Shown one piece after another: positions 19,572 through 31,034 of a DNA stretch of 64,000 nt. Both the position numbers and the translations under genes were made by a program. The number at the start of each line of letters is the position of its first letter. The first letter of the stretch is position 1. The notes beneath the pieces were generated by a model, which was not told the DNA's origin, searched no databases, and saw nothing but the letters and a program-made list of their open reading frames with translations. This DNA is from Ligula intestinalis. Lineage: Eukaryota; Platyhelminthes; Cestoda; Diphyllobothriidea; Diphyllobothriidae. The stretch is from positions 40,986,524 through 41,050,523 of the forward strand of contig JAYGXS010000003.1 of NCBI GenBank assembly GCA_036362985.1, in the 5' to 3' direction.

Positions 19572-21652
19572 CTGTAACAGATTTTACGCAGAGTGAGAAG
19601 ACTAGCAAATTTGTGCCTGTGACATAAGTAAGAATTTGGGTGTTGGGAGAGACTTTAAAAATTATGACAGCAGTTTTAATATCGATAAAGAAAGTCCGAA
19701 ATTTGGCAATTAGCCCCATAGAAAGCATAGACAAGCACAAAACATTTTGTCAGGAGAACGACCCAATGAATCTAGGGTTAAATGGAACAGGAAACTGGGA
19801 TGGAGAGAGGCAAGAAAAATTTATTATGAAGCCAAATAAACTTCATGGGAAGGCAGCACGTCAGAACTTCAAGAAACTAGCCAACTTCGAAAAAGACACT
19901 ATATGATCATGCGGATCATGTGGCGACTGCTTCCAGAAAGATAAAGGCAACATAAAGGTGTATTGCGTTAGCTTAACCACTGGGGTCAGGCTCTTGACGG
20001 AAGAAACGTGAATCCCAAAACTTACACAAGCATCCAATAAGACGGGTAGGCGCAGATGACGCTATTAAATTGGGTTCTTCTTCTGTTGTATATGTAGGCA
20101 TTTTGACACGTCGTACTTCGTAGGGATCCTTTTTATATGATGAAATATAAACAGTTACCTGTTCATAAACAATCTTTTCGACAGCCCTAAAGTCATTTCT
20201 TTTGATCGCATCACTCAAGCACTTCAGAGCATTTCCTGAAAAAATAAGCGTGATGTCCGTTAAAATTACCCTCTGAAGAATGGTTAACGGTTGAGAAGGA
20301 CCTTAGGTTCGGAGTGCGAAGTAGGCATCCCATGAGGCGCAAAGGTATCATCTTTACTCGGTTCTATTTTGGACATGAACAGAACACCGAAAGCGTAATT
20401 CAGCTCGAGAGACAGGTTCACAGCATATGAGTAATATTTAGTAGTACAGCTATATGGCTTATAATGGATAAATTCATTAATAAGAGTTCATCTTCTGCTC
20501 ACCGGAATAAATTTATAGATTTGCTGACGTTTCGGACAGCTGCGCCGGCTGTCTTTTGTCGAAGCGAATACCGTCTTTATCGATCAGCAAGTTTAAGACT
20601 GCGGCTGATTCGACAAAGGGCAGCGACCCAGCTGTCCGAAGCGTCAGCAAATCTATAAATTTATTCTGGTGAGCAGAAGATGACTTCTTATTCTTATTCC
20701 GGAATTCTGACTTTTTCAAATTTGAGAAGTTTATTAATATTTAAAATTTCATTAATTGTTCGGTGAGGTGAACATAAAAAGGAAACAACTAAAATTTTGA
20801 CATACAGGAAAATATGTGCAAAGTGATGACAACAGCGCAATTAAAAAGTAGACCAGTTTATTTGAAGGCCTTTATTTGCAGATGGAAACAAGGGTAATCC
20901 TGATACTCGTGCAGGTGTCCATAGTTTAATAGATCCACGCATCTCACGATGTGTCAGCCTATAATTCTTAGAATATAATAAAATATATAGCGCACTTCTT
21001 TAAGCACTTCCTAGCACCATAAAGACTTAAGGCAACCATTTAATAACTCGCAACAACTGAAGAGGCCAGCACGTGATAAGCAAACCCGTGGGGTGCTGCC
21101 TACCTGCAGACCTTCGCACTTCGAAAACTTTGACACATGTCATAACTGAAATCCATTTTTGCTTCTGTATTGGAAACTTACAGTCGCTAAAGGCATTGGA
21201 TTTGATCAGACGAGAACACATTAGGTGCATTAGAGAGAGGGAGAGAAAAGATCCACCTAGTGTTCAAACGGTTCAGCAAAACATGGCTCCATTCATTGAA
21301 ACCAATGGATGGGATAATAAAAGTCAAAACTTAGAGGTTGGCACGATATTCACATCTATTACAGACACAAGTCCAATTTCAACTTTTGGATTTCCCGTTT
21401 TTTACACGGGAGGTAGCGTGCTAGGAATGGAAGCACAGAGTGCTCATATGCCGATATACGACAAGACATACGTCGTCTTCGGCGCATAGTACGGGAAGAC
21501 TTCGCAGCTATTAGTTCAGAGTGAACTAGATGAGCAGCCTCACCAAGAGTGGGATCGGAAAATTGCTTGACAGTTTTAAAGTGTCGCTGTGTTATAATGT
21601 CAACTAAAAAAGCATAAGAAACACCGGCTGCTGAAGACAGCATTCGGAGCAT
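19456..21652 (-). CDS. COX5B: Cytochrome c oxidase subunit 5B (mitochondrial), 3 exons
   Basis: A nuclear-encoded, zinc-binding, matrix-facing subunit of respiratory complex IV. Exons on the minus strand: 21652-21544, 20235-20026, 19571-19456, total 435 nt (144 codons plus TAA); phase 1 at both junctions. Residues 1-36 ([17 protein letters not shown], then [12 protein letters not shown]) look like a mitochondrial presequence: basic, Ser/Ala-rich, no acidic residue near the start. The core has [29 protein letters not shown], then [20 protein letters not shown]. The four zinc cysteines are C-x-C and C-x-C. Ten codons in exon 2 (20158-20129) may really be a 30-nt intron, giving 134 aa. Intron 1 carries a palindromic PLE terminus. 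Product by family match; presequence exon by phase and composition. Confidence 0.9.
20026..20235 (-). CDS. COX5B: COX5B exon 2
   Basis: Acceptor TTATTTTTTCAG just above 20235, donor GTAAGT at 20025-20020, phase 1 out. Encodes [31 protein letters not shown] and [18 protein letters not shown]. Contains the possible 30-nt intron 20158-20129. Confidence 0.85.
20480..20692. repeat. Palindrome made of two inverted PLE termini
   Basis: Left arm 20480-20542 is the near-perfect reverse complement of right arm 20629-20692 (about 63 bp). Each arm carries GTTTCGGACAGCTG or its complement, the PLE-end motif with CCGAA..CGTCAGCAAATC. The centre also partly pairs (TTTTGTCGAA with TTCGACAAA). It lies in COX5B intron 1. 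Confidence 0.85.
21544..21652 (-). CDS. COX5B: COX5B exon 1, presequence
   Basis: ATG at 21652, donor GTGAGG at 21543-21538, phase 1 out. Encodes [17 protein letters not shown] and [17 protein letters not shown]. The leftover G plus GA of the next exon gives Gly. This is the least certain exon because transit peptides are not conserved. Confidence 0.65.
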
Positions 21653-21699
21653 ACGTTTAAAAATTAACAGGCCTTTTTAAGCAATGCCGGAAAAAATAA

Positions 21700-23350
21700 C
21701 CAGACAGCAGTAGAGGATGAAGGGAAGAATGCAGACATCTATAAATCGTCAGATTGGGGTTTGGGTGATATGAACGTAACCGATTGATATAATACATAAA
21801 TTTGTGAATTTTAATGAAGAATAAATGAAAGATTAGAGGTCAGAGTAACAGAGAGGTTCCGGAAAAACTAGGTCATGCAAGGGCAAGCACTGACAGATGC
21901 GAATGAGGCAGGACAATTAGCAACAACGCCAGAGAGATAACACGCGTGTGTGCGTCATGTCAGTGCACATAATATTACCCAAAATTTGCGGATAAAATGC
22001 ACGTCATGCGATCTATTGGCCTGCCGACGTTGCATATTCGATCGCATTGTCCTTGCATGGTTGCAACGCAAACTGCCCACATTCAAATATTCAGACACAG
22101 TTTGGCCGTGAGTGTGTTCACTTATAATATGAGTAGGTTATACGTAAGTGGGTTGTTACCCATTATAGCTAACTTAACTTAGACTTGTTGGCATCATAAA
22201 TAAACGAAAGCAAACGACCAGTCAGTTTACATCTAAATGAACTTGAAAATCACTTTTCGTCTGTAGATCCCATTCCGTCGTGGTCTGCTGATCGGGATGC
22301 GTTAAGTGCGCCTTCCCCTGCTCAGCAGAATGAACTCACTACACAGCGCCTATATACGTATTCGTTTTTTTAATCATTCCTAATAAACTTTTCGTTTTCA
22401 ATACGCCTACGCCTTGCATGCTTGCACGTACGTGCCGTACAACAAGTGTCCGTTACTAGACACGTAACCAATATAAGCAAAATTTGTGGGTTAAAACGTT
22501 CAGCGGGGGGAAGGAGAATATAGCAATAGGTATTAGATTACAAGCAATCCTTACTATTAAACTAAGTATAGGGATAAAGCGTAATGGTAAAGCTTCCCCT
22601 ATCGCCGTTGTCAAGGGGTTTCGAACATGCCATTTCGCCTGTATACCGATTTGTTGTACAAAAACGCTCTCGACGCGCGATTGGGATCTCGAAAGTGCGC
22701 TATCAAGGCAATGTCACGATGTATACGTATATGAAGTCCTAGTGGGTATGTCTCCTATTACAAACTTGACTGTTTATCCTTAAAGGTGTTCGGCACTTGA
22801 ATTTCTGACAGCAAATAGAAACTGTCGAACATAGCCGATGCCATAGTAAGGAGGCATGAGGCGTTGCTAGACACTAACAATCAATGTCTACCTAACCATA
22901 AAAAGAAGACTATGCCGACTGGTAAGCCCATTTATAATATCTTAACGTAATAATGGCTTGGAGAGGCTATTGCTGGGCCACCTTCGGATGCACAATCATG
23001 AACACTAGCAATGAACAGACAGGAAGCGCCCATTTATATATTTTCCCGGTTTTCCATTGTTTAGATAAGTTTTCATAATTATAAACAGATTTCGAGTTAA
23101 CTTAACTGCAAGTCAATGCGGGTAAAACGTAAAAAAGGGTTCGTTCGTAAAGTAAATTGATCAATTTACACTTGTAAACCGTCATTATCGCAGATAGCCA
23201 GGTATCGCTAAAAATAGAGATCTACGGTGTGGGCAAAATAGATATCAATTAGATATTCAAATTTCTATGACTGGACATTTCTTAGAAGTTCTATATATGT
23301 AAATTGCTACCAGAAAGTCCTAAAAAATGAAGTGGCATATCACTTTACTT
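21700..23350. other. Intergenic upstream of COX5B, no recognised feature
   Basis: AT-rich. It presumably includes the COX5B promoter (minus strand, above 21652), but no motif is convincing. Confidence 0.45.
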
Positions 23351-23356
23351 TCCATA

Positions 23357-23588
23357 ATGACAATGTTCTGGAACCAAAGGATAGAATGGTTCCAGTAGGA
23401 CCAAAGTGTAGCCTTTGGTTCCACTGCGCCGTGATTGCGTATATGGGCGGTATTCCGTGCGCTGGCCGGGGTAGTCTACAAGCCGTCATCGAAATCGATG
23501 GTCGGGCACGCACACACAAGCTCCCCCGTCCACCTACACGCTGGTCCCACTGGAACCATTCTATCCTTTGGTTCCGGAAGATTGTCAT
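23357..23588. mobile_element. 232-bp MITE with 55-bp terminal inverted repeats and TA duplication
   Basis: Arms 23357-23411 and 23534-23588 start ATGACAAT and end ATTGTCAT, with about six mismatches between them. TA sits directly outside both ends (23355-23356, 23589-23590), the target site of Tc1/mariner-type elements. Each arm holds its own small palindrome, GGAACCA..TGGTTCC. No ORF for a transposase, so it is non-autonomous. Confidence 0.8.
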
Positions 23589-23599
23589 TAGGGTTTCGA

Positions 23600-25690
23600 C
23601 TAATCCAGCAGGAAACTGCACCGAAAAATGCAAAAAAAGCTTTTAAGACTTTTAACCAATTTTAAGTGGCTTTAATGAACTTGACGCCATAATAATTATA
23701 TTTACGCATCCGTATACTGTCGTGCAAATGTTTTCTCCTCAGCCTTTTCTTCTTTAGAAAGTGCGCTGTGGAAAGGGGGCCAGTTAAACATATTTTCTCC
23801 AGTTTCTATTGATTGCTATCAATATCGACTGATATTTTTCGCTATTTTGAATCAAATAAGTCAGAAGTTCACTATTTTCTCCGTTTCAAAATTGAATTAT
23901 GTATAAATTTTGCAGCACGACAATCGCTTCATGTCCATCAGTTCACAGGGCTACGATGAAAATGAGATAGGCGGAATATTTTAAAATTTCTCAATTAACT
24001 TGTTGCGCAGTGATCATGTAGGAAACTGACTTCATGCTTAGGGAATTTTTCGGATCGATGTTGCCCAAAAACTGAACTTTTGTACGAATATGACTGCGAT
24101 GAACCACCGAAATAGGATCTAACGGAAATAGGAAAGAAAAAACTTACTGACAAGTGGCACAAATTAGTAAACATTGATATTTATAGCATCTAGAGACACT
24201 TTAGTGTCAGAAAAAATTTAATATCTCACCCATAACTTACATGTGGCTCTAATTTTCTGCTTTTTATATTTAGAACTAGCGCGGAAGCCCGGCTTTGCGT
24301 TGGGCTTCCTTGCATGTTGTTGACACATATGTAGGCAAACCCTGTATGAGAACCTCTTAAAATGATAATGTCCAGTTCAGTTTTGTTTTATTAGGGAAAT
24401 ATAGGTTAATACATTTGAACTCCCTCTTTGTACATAGCTATGACGCAGAACATGTGGCGTTGCCGGTAATGGAATTGGGTTAGGGGGGCAGACAGTAAAA
24501 CACTTCTTACGCAATTTCCATAAGTCTACTTTTGAATGCCAGTTTTGGGATTTTAAGGAGAAAAACTGTCGCTGGTGGGGTGTCCTGCTGTTGAAAGTGT
24601 TGCAATCATGTCAGGAGGAGGCCATCGCAGTTGTTAAGCATCCTAATAGCCGCATGAGGAGAAGATCGCGGTGGTCACGAGAGCATCACCGAGTTCTGGA
24701 GATGTGCCCATCATACGTCCTTGCTGGTTACCGGGTCTGCCGACCAGATGACGAAACACGGGAGCCCACGATCAGCAAATGTTATTCTAAACAAACATAG
24801 TACTGAAAAGTAGCAAGCCGTATTTTTTTAATGTTATTTCTGCCAGAGAAGTCTGGTGGCAAATCTTACTTGCTGACGGGCGGCAATGTAATTAAGGTGA
24901 GAATGATTAGTGAGCCCAAGGCTATATCTCTTCCCCCGCCCAACTTCTTAAAGTATTATGTGGTTAAACATTTACTTCTTGGCTAGGGAACGTAAATTTA
25001 TATGTAGTTGTGGCGGAATTCATCAAAAAATTTCAATTAAATAAGATTATGCTTGTTTATGTAAACTAAGAGGATTAAATTCAACCAACATTAAATTCTA
25101 TTGCATAGAATATGAAATGTAGTTGAGGGATATTTGATCTTACGCAGGCAGAATTTTAAAAAATGGAAATTAGTCCTCCTATAGGTGGAATGTAACCAAA
25201 AAATTTAACGTTAATCTACCGAGCATTTGAAAGTAGGTTTTTATTATAATTCGACGGGAGTTTTTGGCCTCGAAATCATGCTTGCCGTCTAGCATCATTA
25301 AAAAGAACATCTTTTTTTGCTGGTCAAACTGCATCTTAAACGTGTCCACAGATGGTATTAAAATAAGAGCGAGTAAATAAGTATTTATGTGGCGGAAAGT
25401 GGCAAATGAGGAGAGCAGAATTTCGAAAGGCTAAAATTTATTCATCAAATAATTCAAAAATAGTGAGCAATATGGGATTGTGTGAAGACAGGAAATGAGG
25501 TACTATATAGAGTGGAGTTTTTAACAACAAAAAGAAACAGTTACGAACATTAAAATAATGATGATAGGGCACGTTAGCGGGGAAAACTGTACGGTAATAA
25601 GCAATGGGGCAGAAGGTTGAGCGACTGCAGAAGTACATGGATATTTTCACACGTATAGTTCAATACGTGCCCTTAAGGAAATGGAAGGTA
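23600..25690. other. Intergenic, mostly unrecognised
   Basis: AT-rich. At 24380-24580 it holds a degraded copy of the repeat also found at 57031-57240 and 58226-58430 (shared GACAGT..AGGAGAAAAACTGTCGC). Otherwise nothing is recognised. Confidence 0.45.
24380..24580 (+). repeat. Dispersed repeat, copy A
   Basis: Shares CAGACAGT.AAA and TAAGGAGAAAAACTGTCGC with 58226-58430 and, more weakly, with 57031-57240. Type unknown. Confidence 0.45.
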
Positions 25691-26214
25691 GAGTCGTCAG
25701 ACTAACGCTTCTGGGTGAACAACATTTCTCGTAACCCCGTTGGGTTCCAAGACGTATAAATTATTTTTCGAGCCAACTCGGGATATAGCAACGTAGAGCT
25801 GACCGTGGGAAAAGCACGTTTCTTCCAGGTGAATTCCAGCCACCCTGAAGGTTTGACCTTGGGACTTGTTGATGGAAATGGCGAAGCAAACCTTCACTGG
25901 AAATTGTAGTCGTCGGAAGTTGAACGGAGTGTCAGATAGCACGATAGGAATGCGGGGGATATAATCAGTCTCCCCTTTCGCACAACCGTTCATAATTGTG
26001 GCCTCTATGAGGTATGACATCTGCCGCTTGACAATTAGCCTAGTGCCATTGCACAGCCGCAATGGCATAGCATAATTGGCGCGCCAACATTCAGAATCAG
26101 TTTGTGTGATGGAACGCCAGATGTTTTCCAGCTGTACAGTTTTTGCTCACCTGGAAGAAGATGGATATTTCTGTTGTTAATGGCATTGATGTTATGACCC
26201 GCCTTGGTACTTCT

Positions 26215-26515
26215 AATCAGCACGAACCGGAATCCCAAAGAGCCCGTAAGAGAGACAGTGAGAAGACCAGTCGGCCAGACAAAGCGTCTACTCAAACAAG
26301 AGCATGGTACAGCGCGTTAATGCAAGCAAGCGCAAGTCAGTCAGATACCAGGTGTATGTAATTTTAAGGGAACGCGAGAGACAGACATTGTCCGACAGTG
26401 GACAATCAGGATTGAGCCGACAAGACTGGCTCACAGCAGGCGGCCGTCGCGAAGCCGTTGAGTGCGTTGACTCATCATGGGACGTGTGGTGTCCCAACAA
26501 GTGACAAATTTGTTT
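26215..26515. mobile_element. About 300-bp insertion splitting the Helitron helicase
   Basis: Helicase homology (minus strand) stops after LCERGILAPTNK near 26512 and resumes with HNINAINNRNIHLLPGEQ near 26195. In related helicases these segments are adjacent. The intervening sequence is more G/C-rich and does not match another repeat in the window. Boundaries are approximate. Confidence 0.5.
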
Positions 26516-28267
26516 GTCGGAGCAAGAATTCCTCGTTCGCATAGCTATTCTGCGTCGGAAATGTTAGTTTGAAGATTAGGGAAAACTTTGTCTTTAAGAT
26601 CTTCGCCAATGCTCAGCAAATTTGCAACCAAACTAATGGGGATGTTTCCGGTTGCGTCTCTTTCAATTTTCCCTTCGCCAATCTTCAAGATGTTAGTTGA
26701 GAATCCGTCGGATACATGGGCATTGTGGAGGAGAACTCTAATATTGGTCGTGCGTTTCAATATCTTAACCGTTGACCATAGCGGTGAATATTTTAGGCAG
26801 AATTTTACCTGGTCATCCCTGGTACCCCTTTGAATCACGGGTAGTGTCTGGCGGAAATCACCAGATAAAGCCATTGTGATGCCACCAAACTGAATTTTCG
26901 TTTCTGTGACATCACACAGCGTTCTGTCTACCGCTTCCAGTGCAATTTTGTTGGCCACGGTACAATCATCTTAAATTATAGCTGAGCATCGTTTCAACAA
27001 TTCAGATGATCCACTATCTCTGCTTATATGGCATGTTGCGGTGCCATCATCAGGTAACCTCAGAGGAAGCTTGAAGGTACTGTGAGCAGTTTGGCCACCG
27101 GGAAGTAACGTCGCTGCTATACCAGCCGATGCAACAGCCAAAACCATTTTGCCTTCTTTGCGCAGCTCAGCCAAAGGCAGCTTAATGACGAAAGTTTTTC
27201 CAGTTTCACCGGGTGCATCCAAAAATAAAACGTAATCGCCAATGCTGCGGTTATGGACACTTCCAAAGATAGTGTTGTATGCCTGCAGTTGATCGATCAA
27301 TAGCCTTAGTTTTTGAAGATCCACGTAAGCTGCCAGCTCGTTAACATTGTCGCAAAGTTTCCGTTGAATTTCAGTAGGAAGCTGATTTCCAATGCTCCTG
27401 TCTAATGGAGGAAATCCATACGTTTCAAGTTGCTCTCCACCCATTTCAAACAAGGTTTTTTCAATATAAATGAGTGCCATGTTGTAGATGGCCGCATCGC
27501 AGTCGATGGGAACATCGAAATTTTGCAACTGTAGTTGATGCCGGTATCCGACATATCATTTCTGTACTTCAACCATAGATCATAGGGGTAGTTTAACTCA
27601 CAACTTCTTATCAACATTGCAAGTAGTCGTCGTAATTGAAATTGAGCGTTAGCAACGACAGCTTCAGCAATGGTATTCTCCCACTGATTATCATCTTGAA
27701 GCAGACCACGCCTCGCACAGGCTTCTCTGTAGGTTGAACAAAGAAAACTAACAATCGTCCTAAGATCTTCAAACGATATTGGACCTTTAACTTCACGGAA
27801 TAACATTCTTAATTAGAAGCATTCTTGTTGAGATGGGTTAACAGTGTAGATTCTACACACTTTAACCTCATACTTGATGCCCGGATGTCCTTCAACTGGA
27901 ATTCCTAACTTTCATCAGGCCCACTTTTTTCGATTCAATGTGCAGTATGAGAGGACCTGGATATACAAAAGGGTCTGGGTAGATGAATCTTGCTGGCACA
28001 ATTTGAAGAAAGCAGTCAAAGTTGTGTCTTTGGGATTCTGAAGCTGATCCAAGCGGAATCCTTGCGCAAAGTAAATGCTTTGGCCATTTTCCAGGTGGAC
28101 GCTTAAGTTTTCAATGGCCGGAAATCGGTTATGGATATCAAAACCAAATATTCTCCAGAATGCTTCATTACTGCTGATGTATCTGCCCATTTCATATTGG
28201 TTAATCCCATCATTGTTGTTACGGCGGTTGAGTGAGTACACTGCAGCATCGGATCCTTTGTTGATAT

Positions 28268-28291
28268 ACTTGCAGATGTACTTGCAGACGT
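28268..28291 (-). repeat. 12-bp tandem duplication in the Helitron Rep active site
   Basis: ACTTGCAGATGT at 28268-28279 is followed by ACTTGCAGACGT. In frame on the minus strand this turns the usual Y-x3-Y motif into Y-VCK-Y-ICK-Y-INKG, three tyrosines four residues apart. Confidence 0.85.
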
Positions 28292-28749
28292 ACTTGATGG
28301 ACTTCGCTGAGTTGCAATATTCAACATTGATATGGGCATTGAATACTTTTGACAGTAGGAGACAATACGGCACAATCCAACGGTTATCAATTACCACACC
28401 ACCGTTTCGCCTTTCATTGATAACGGTTATCGCCTGAGTTGCATCTACGGATCGCTTGGGATATTTTTCTTGGTACATTTGCCATACTTCATGCAAGGGC
28501 TGTTGGGATTTATCTGACCGCATGGGCCATGCACCATTTGAGTTTGATCGTTTCAAACAGAAAAGGGTCAACGGACCGGTCAGGCAACATTGCGCATATG
28601 AATTTGTTGGCATCCGAAGAGTGCAGTTTATCCTTTAGCCAGACCAAAAGGTGAGCGTGAGGTAGTGCAAAAATCGAAGTTGCAGCTTGTAGCGGTCAAA
28701 ATGCTGGTTGTACTCGGATCACTACAATCATCAGGTCGAATCCTAGGTT

Positions 28750-29370
28750 GGAATTAAAAAGGTACCTTTGAGAGAGATTTATTGTGTACAGAACTCCCTG
28801 CTGCTATCTCAGGTGGCAGTGGCCACTGGCAAAGCCAGGGCTAGCGTTGACTGCGTCCAGCCAGGCCTGGGAGGGAATCAGAAAGTTGTGGCAGCTGCTC
28901 AAAAAGGATTGTGGAGAGAGTTCCAGTGGTTTGCTATTGATGCGTTGCAATTTGCCCGAGGGGATGTCGCCCGTGGAGGTCTTTGCTGCATCGGCCGATT
29001 CAAGTGGCCCTTAGGCAGGCGTGCTTATTTGGACGCGGTTGTGTGACTGAATAAGCTGAGGTCAACTGTGGGGACCTCCGGAAAGCCGAAGTCAGGGAAC
29101 GCTGGCGCGGCTGTTATCAGTTAGCCAGAAGCAGTTGCGACGTCAAGCCTTGGGGACGGGAGCGCCAGTGAAAGAAAGCATCGGAACAGTTGTTTGTGAC
29201 GACACATGGCTTTGGGGAAGCGGGTCTTGGAGAAGGGAGGAAGGCATTGTGACTGACCGTCACAAGCTTTAGCGGCCTAAAACATTGTTCCCATTTGTTG
29301 TGTTGTTAAGCGCGCAGCCATCTGCCAACAGTAGATTCTAGATGCCATCCTTTGATAGTCTCGAAGAAGA
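28750..29370. other. Intergenic, G/C-richer, no recognised feature
   Basis: 28800-29280 is clearly richer in G/C than its surroundings. It has overlapping short ORFs but no family resemblance I can name. Confidence 0.4.
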
Positions 29371-29379
29371 TTGCGTGTG

Positions 29380-29526
29380 ATGGACGACGAGCAATTGTCT
29401 GTCGACTCCAGAGTCGATATCCATTTCCGACCACTCATCACGTTAGGCATCCACCAGCACTGCAAGGAATATGAGACCGGATGGAATGAGTGCGATTCGA
29501 AGTCCGGCTCTTCCTCATTTTTCCAA
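29380..29526 (+). CDS. Candidate first exon of a small CX9C protein
   Basis: ATG at 29380, first in its frame after a stop. 49 codons lead to a good donor, GTGAGT, at 29527 (phase 0). The peptide starts MDDEQLSVDSRVDIHFRPL and contains H-C-KEYETGWNE-C, exactly nine residues between cysteines. That is the spacing of twin-CX9C proteins imported into the mitochondrial intermembrane space, whose second pair would be on a later exon. I could not fix the next exon: acceptors at 29652, 29827 and 29859 are all possible, the last leading to an ORF with a hydrophobic stretch that ends at 30037. Family not identified. The match could be chance. Confidence 0.35.
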
Positions 29527-30734
29527 GTGAGTTTCAGAAATTACCCTTTTTTCCGTGACCTGCTCCATCATCCTTTAGTGGCGCAGTCCTCTTGAATTTA
29601 AGATTGTTGACTGTTTTAAGTTCTAAATAGACATCCTTCATCTCACCACAGTCGGCATGTAATCATGTCTCCTCAAATTCGTGAGTCGGACTTAGGATGC
29701 CGAAGCCTAGTACAGTTTAGACAGAGGAAGATGCAAAAAGGAAAGCTAACTTTGTTACTTCCGAACGCGAAGGTCCTCCGTAGCCCGTGTTTTGGAGAGA
29801 GAAGGATACACAATTGTTGTACTGAAGTCGTGCGCGTCCAAGAGTTTTCATTGCAGTAGCCTGGATACTATCCCGCAGTTCCTTCCATTGGGTTTCGAGA
29901 CTGCTAGGCGCCCCAGGTGGAAGTTCATGCCGCTGGTAATATTGAACTGTCCATCAACGGTAAACTATTTAACTTACTTAGTGATCGTCTGCGGGGTTGT
30001 ACTTCCAGCCGTCATCTTGGAGGTGACTAGGCAGTAATTGGTCCAACCATCGGTACCATACATCGCCTTAGTAACGAGCACGCCTCAACAAGCTTAGCAA
30101 CTGCTAGTGACGCGAGCGTGGGTGTACCCGTAACGCCTGTGGCAGCGCCTTTCAAAACACGTCACATATACTCACAGATTCAGATAGCCTAATCACTAAG
30201 TTATAAAAGTTGGTTGTCAGAGCCCGCTTGGCGACAGTAAAATGTCCATCAAGGTAATCAATAATTCCTACTAATGTTGGTTTGCTATTAATAAATAAAA
30301 GATTGTAGCACTGACGCCACGCCCGGAAAGCGCACGTGACTTCGCTACTCTACCTCCTTCTTGGCTAGCTAATCAGAGGTGCCGTAGACATCCATTGGCC
30401 AAGCATTTAATCAAGCGTCTAGTGACTCACTCTCGTATGACGTTTATTCACTTACGCACACTAACAGAAGCATGCGCGCAGGGCCTGCTGCGCGTCGAAG
30501 ATTCAGACCACCACTTATTTCCTGTACACAATAAACAACTCCTACTGGTCTTATCCCTCTTCTTCTTGTTCTGAACTGGGCGCGAAAATTGTGCTATTCT
30601 GGGCATACTCAAGGCTTAGACTTCTACAAGCTATTTAATTTTCCTTTTGAATCTGCTACGACAGGAATCATGGGTCCCGCTGTAACACTACGGCCAACCT
30701 AGCATCAAGTTACTACATACATAGCTCAATGCTC
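29527..30734. other. Intergenic or intron of the candidate CX9C gene
   Basis: One short ORF ends at 30037 (TARRPRWKFMPL, then hydrophobic YLTYLVIVCGVVLPAVIL). From 30040 to 30734 nothing is recognised. Confidence 0.35.
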
Positions 30735-30960
30735 TCTAGGAAGATGAACACTACCGACAAAGACAAGAGAGATTGGAATGACCATTTCAGGCTCATTAGC
30801 CAAGATCAGCCAGTCACACCCAACCCCAGGTAATGCACAACTAGAGGCTCTAATCCGTGACATGTTGATCAGAAGTACAACGCGCTTACCATTGGGCATC
30901 GGACTCGTTGTCTTACCAGTGTAGATCAGACATGTTGACATTCATTTCTGAATGCCCATG
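30735..30960 (-). mobile_element. tRNA-derived SINE copy, minus
   Basis: Begins GATGAACACTACCGACAAAG, with the core GGAATGACCATTTCAGGCTC, AGCCAGTCACACCCAACCCC and a GGTCA-type head. It faces the plus copy at 31035, repeating the head-to-head arrangement at 7.2-7.7 kb. Confidence 0.65.
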
Positions 30961-31034
30961 GATCGTTAACCGATCTCAACGTCCCGTTATGTCTTGGGGC
31001 TCACAACAATCGTCCGGATCTAAACTAGCAAGAT

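Larger units (their letters stand above)
25697..28740 (-). mobile_element. Helitron relic: HUH Rep and Pif1-like helicase
   Basis: A rolling-circle transposon. Reading leftward: LPHAHLLVWLKDKLHSS (HUH motif, about 28660); a frameshift; IVPYCLLLSKVFNAHINVEYC, then KYVCKYICKYINKG (catalytic Tyr motif, about 28270) and GRYISSNEAFWRIFGF; a linker at 27806-27530; then the helicase with FLDAPGETGKTF (Walker A, Gly to Glu, about 27200), ALSGDFRQTLPVI (Walker B region, about 26850), LCERGILAPTNK and, after an insertion, INKSQGQTF and HGQLYVAISR. It has several stops and frameshifts and lacks the N-terminal Rep zinc finger. No clear terminal CTRR was found. Not functional as read. Confidence 0.9.

Noticed and set aside
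21073..21489. 138-codon plus-strand ORF as a gene
   Set aside because: It lies in COX5B intron 1, has no recognisable domain, coding-like bias or splice context.
25650..25675. Helitron terminal hairpin (CACGTAT..ATACGTG)
   Set aside because: A hairpin is present below the helicase stop, but no CTRR end follows at the usual distance, so it is not claimed as the terminus.
28075..28654. Plus-strand ORFs across 28.1-28.65 kb
   Set aside because: They overlap the Helitron Rep coding region on the minus strand and show no family resemblance of their own.
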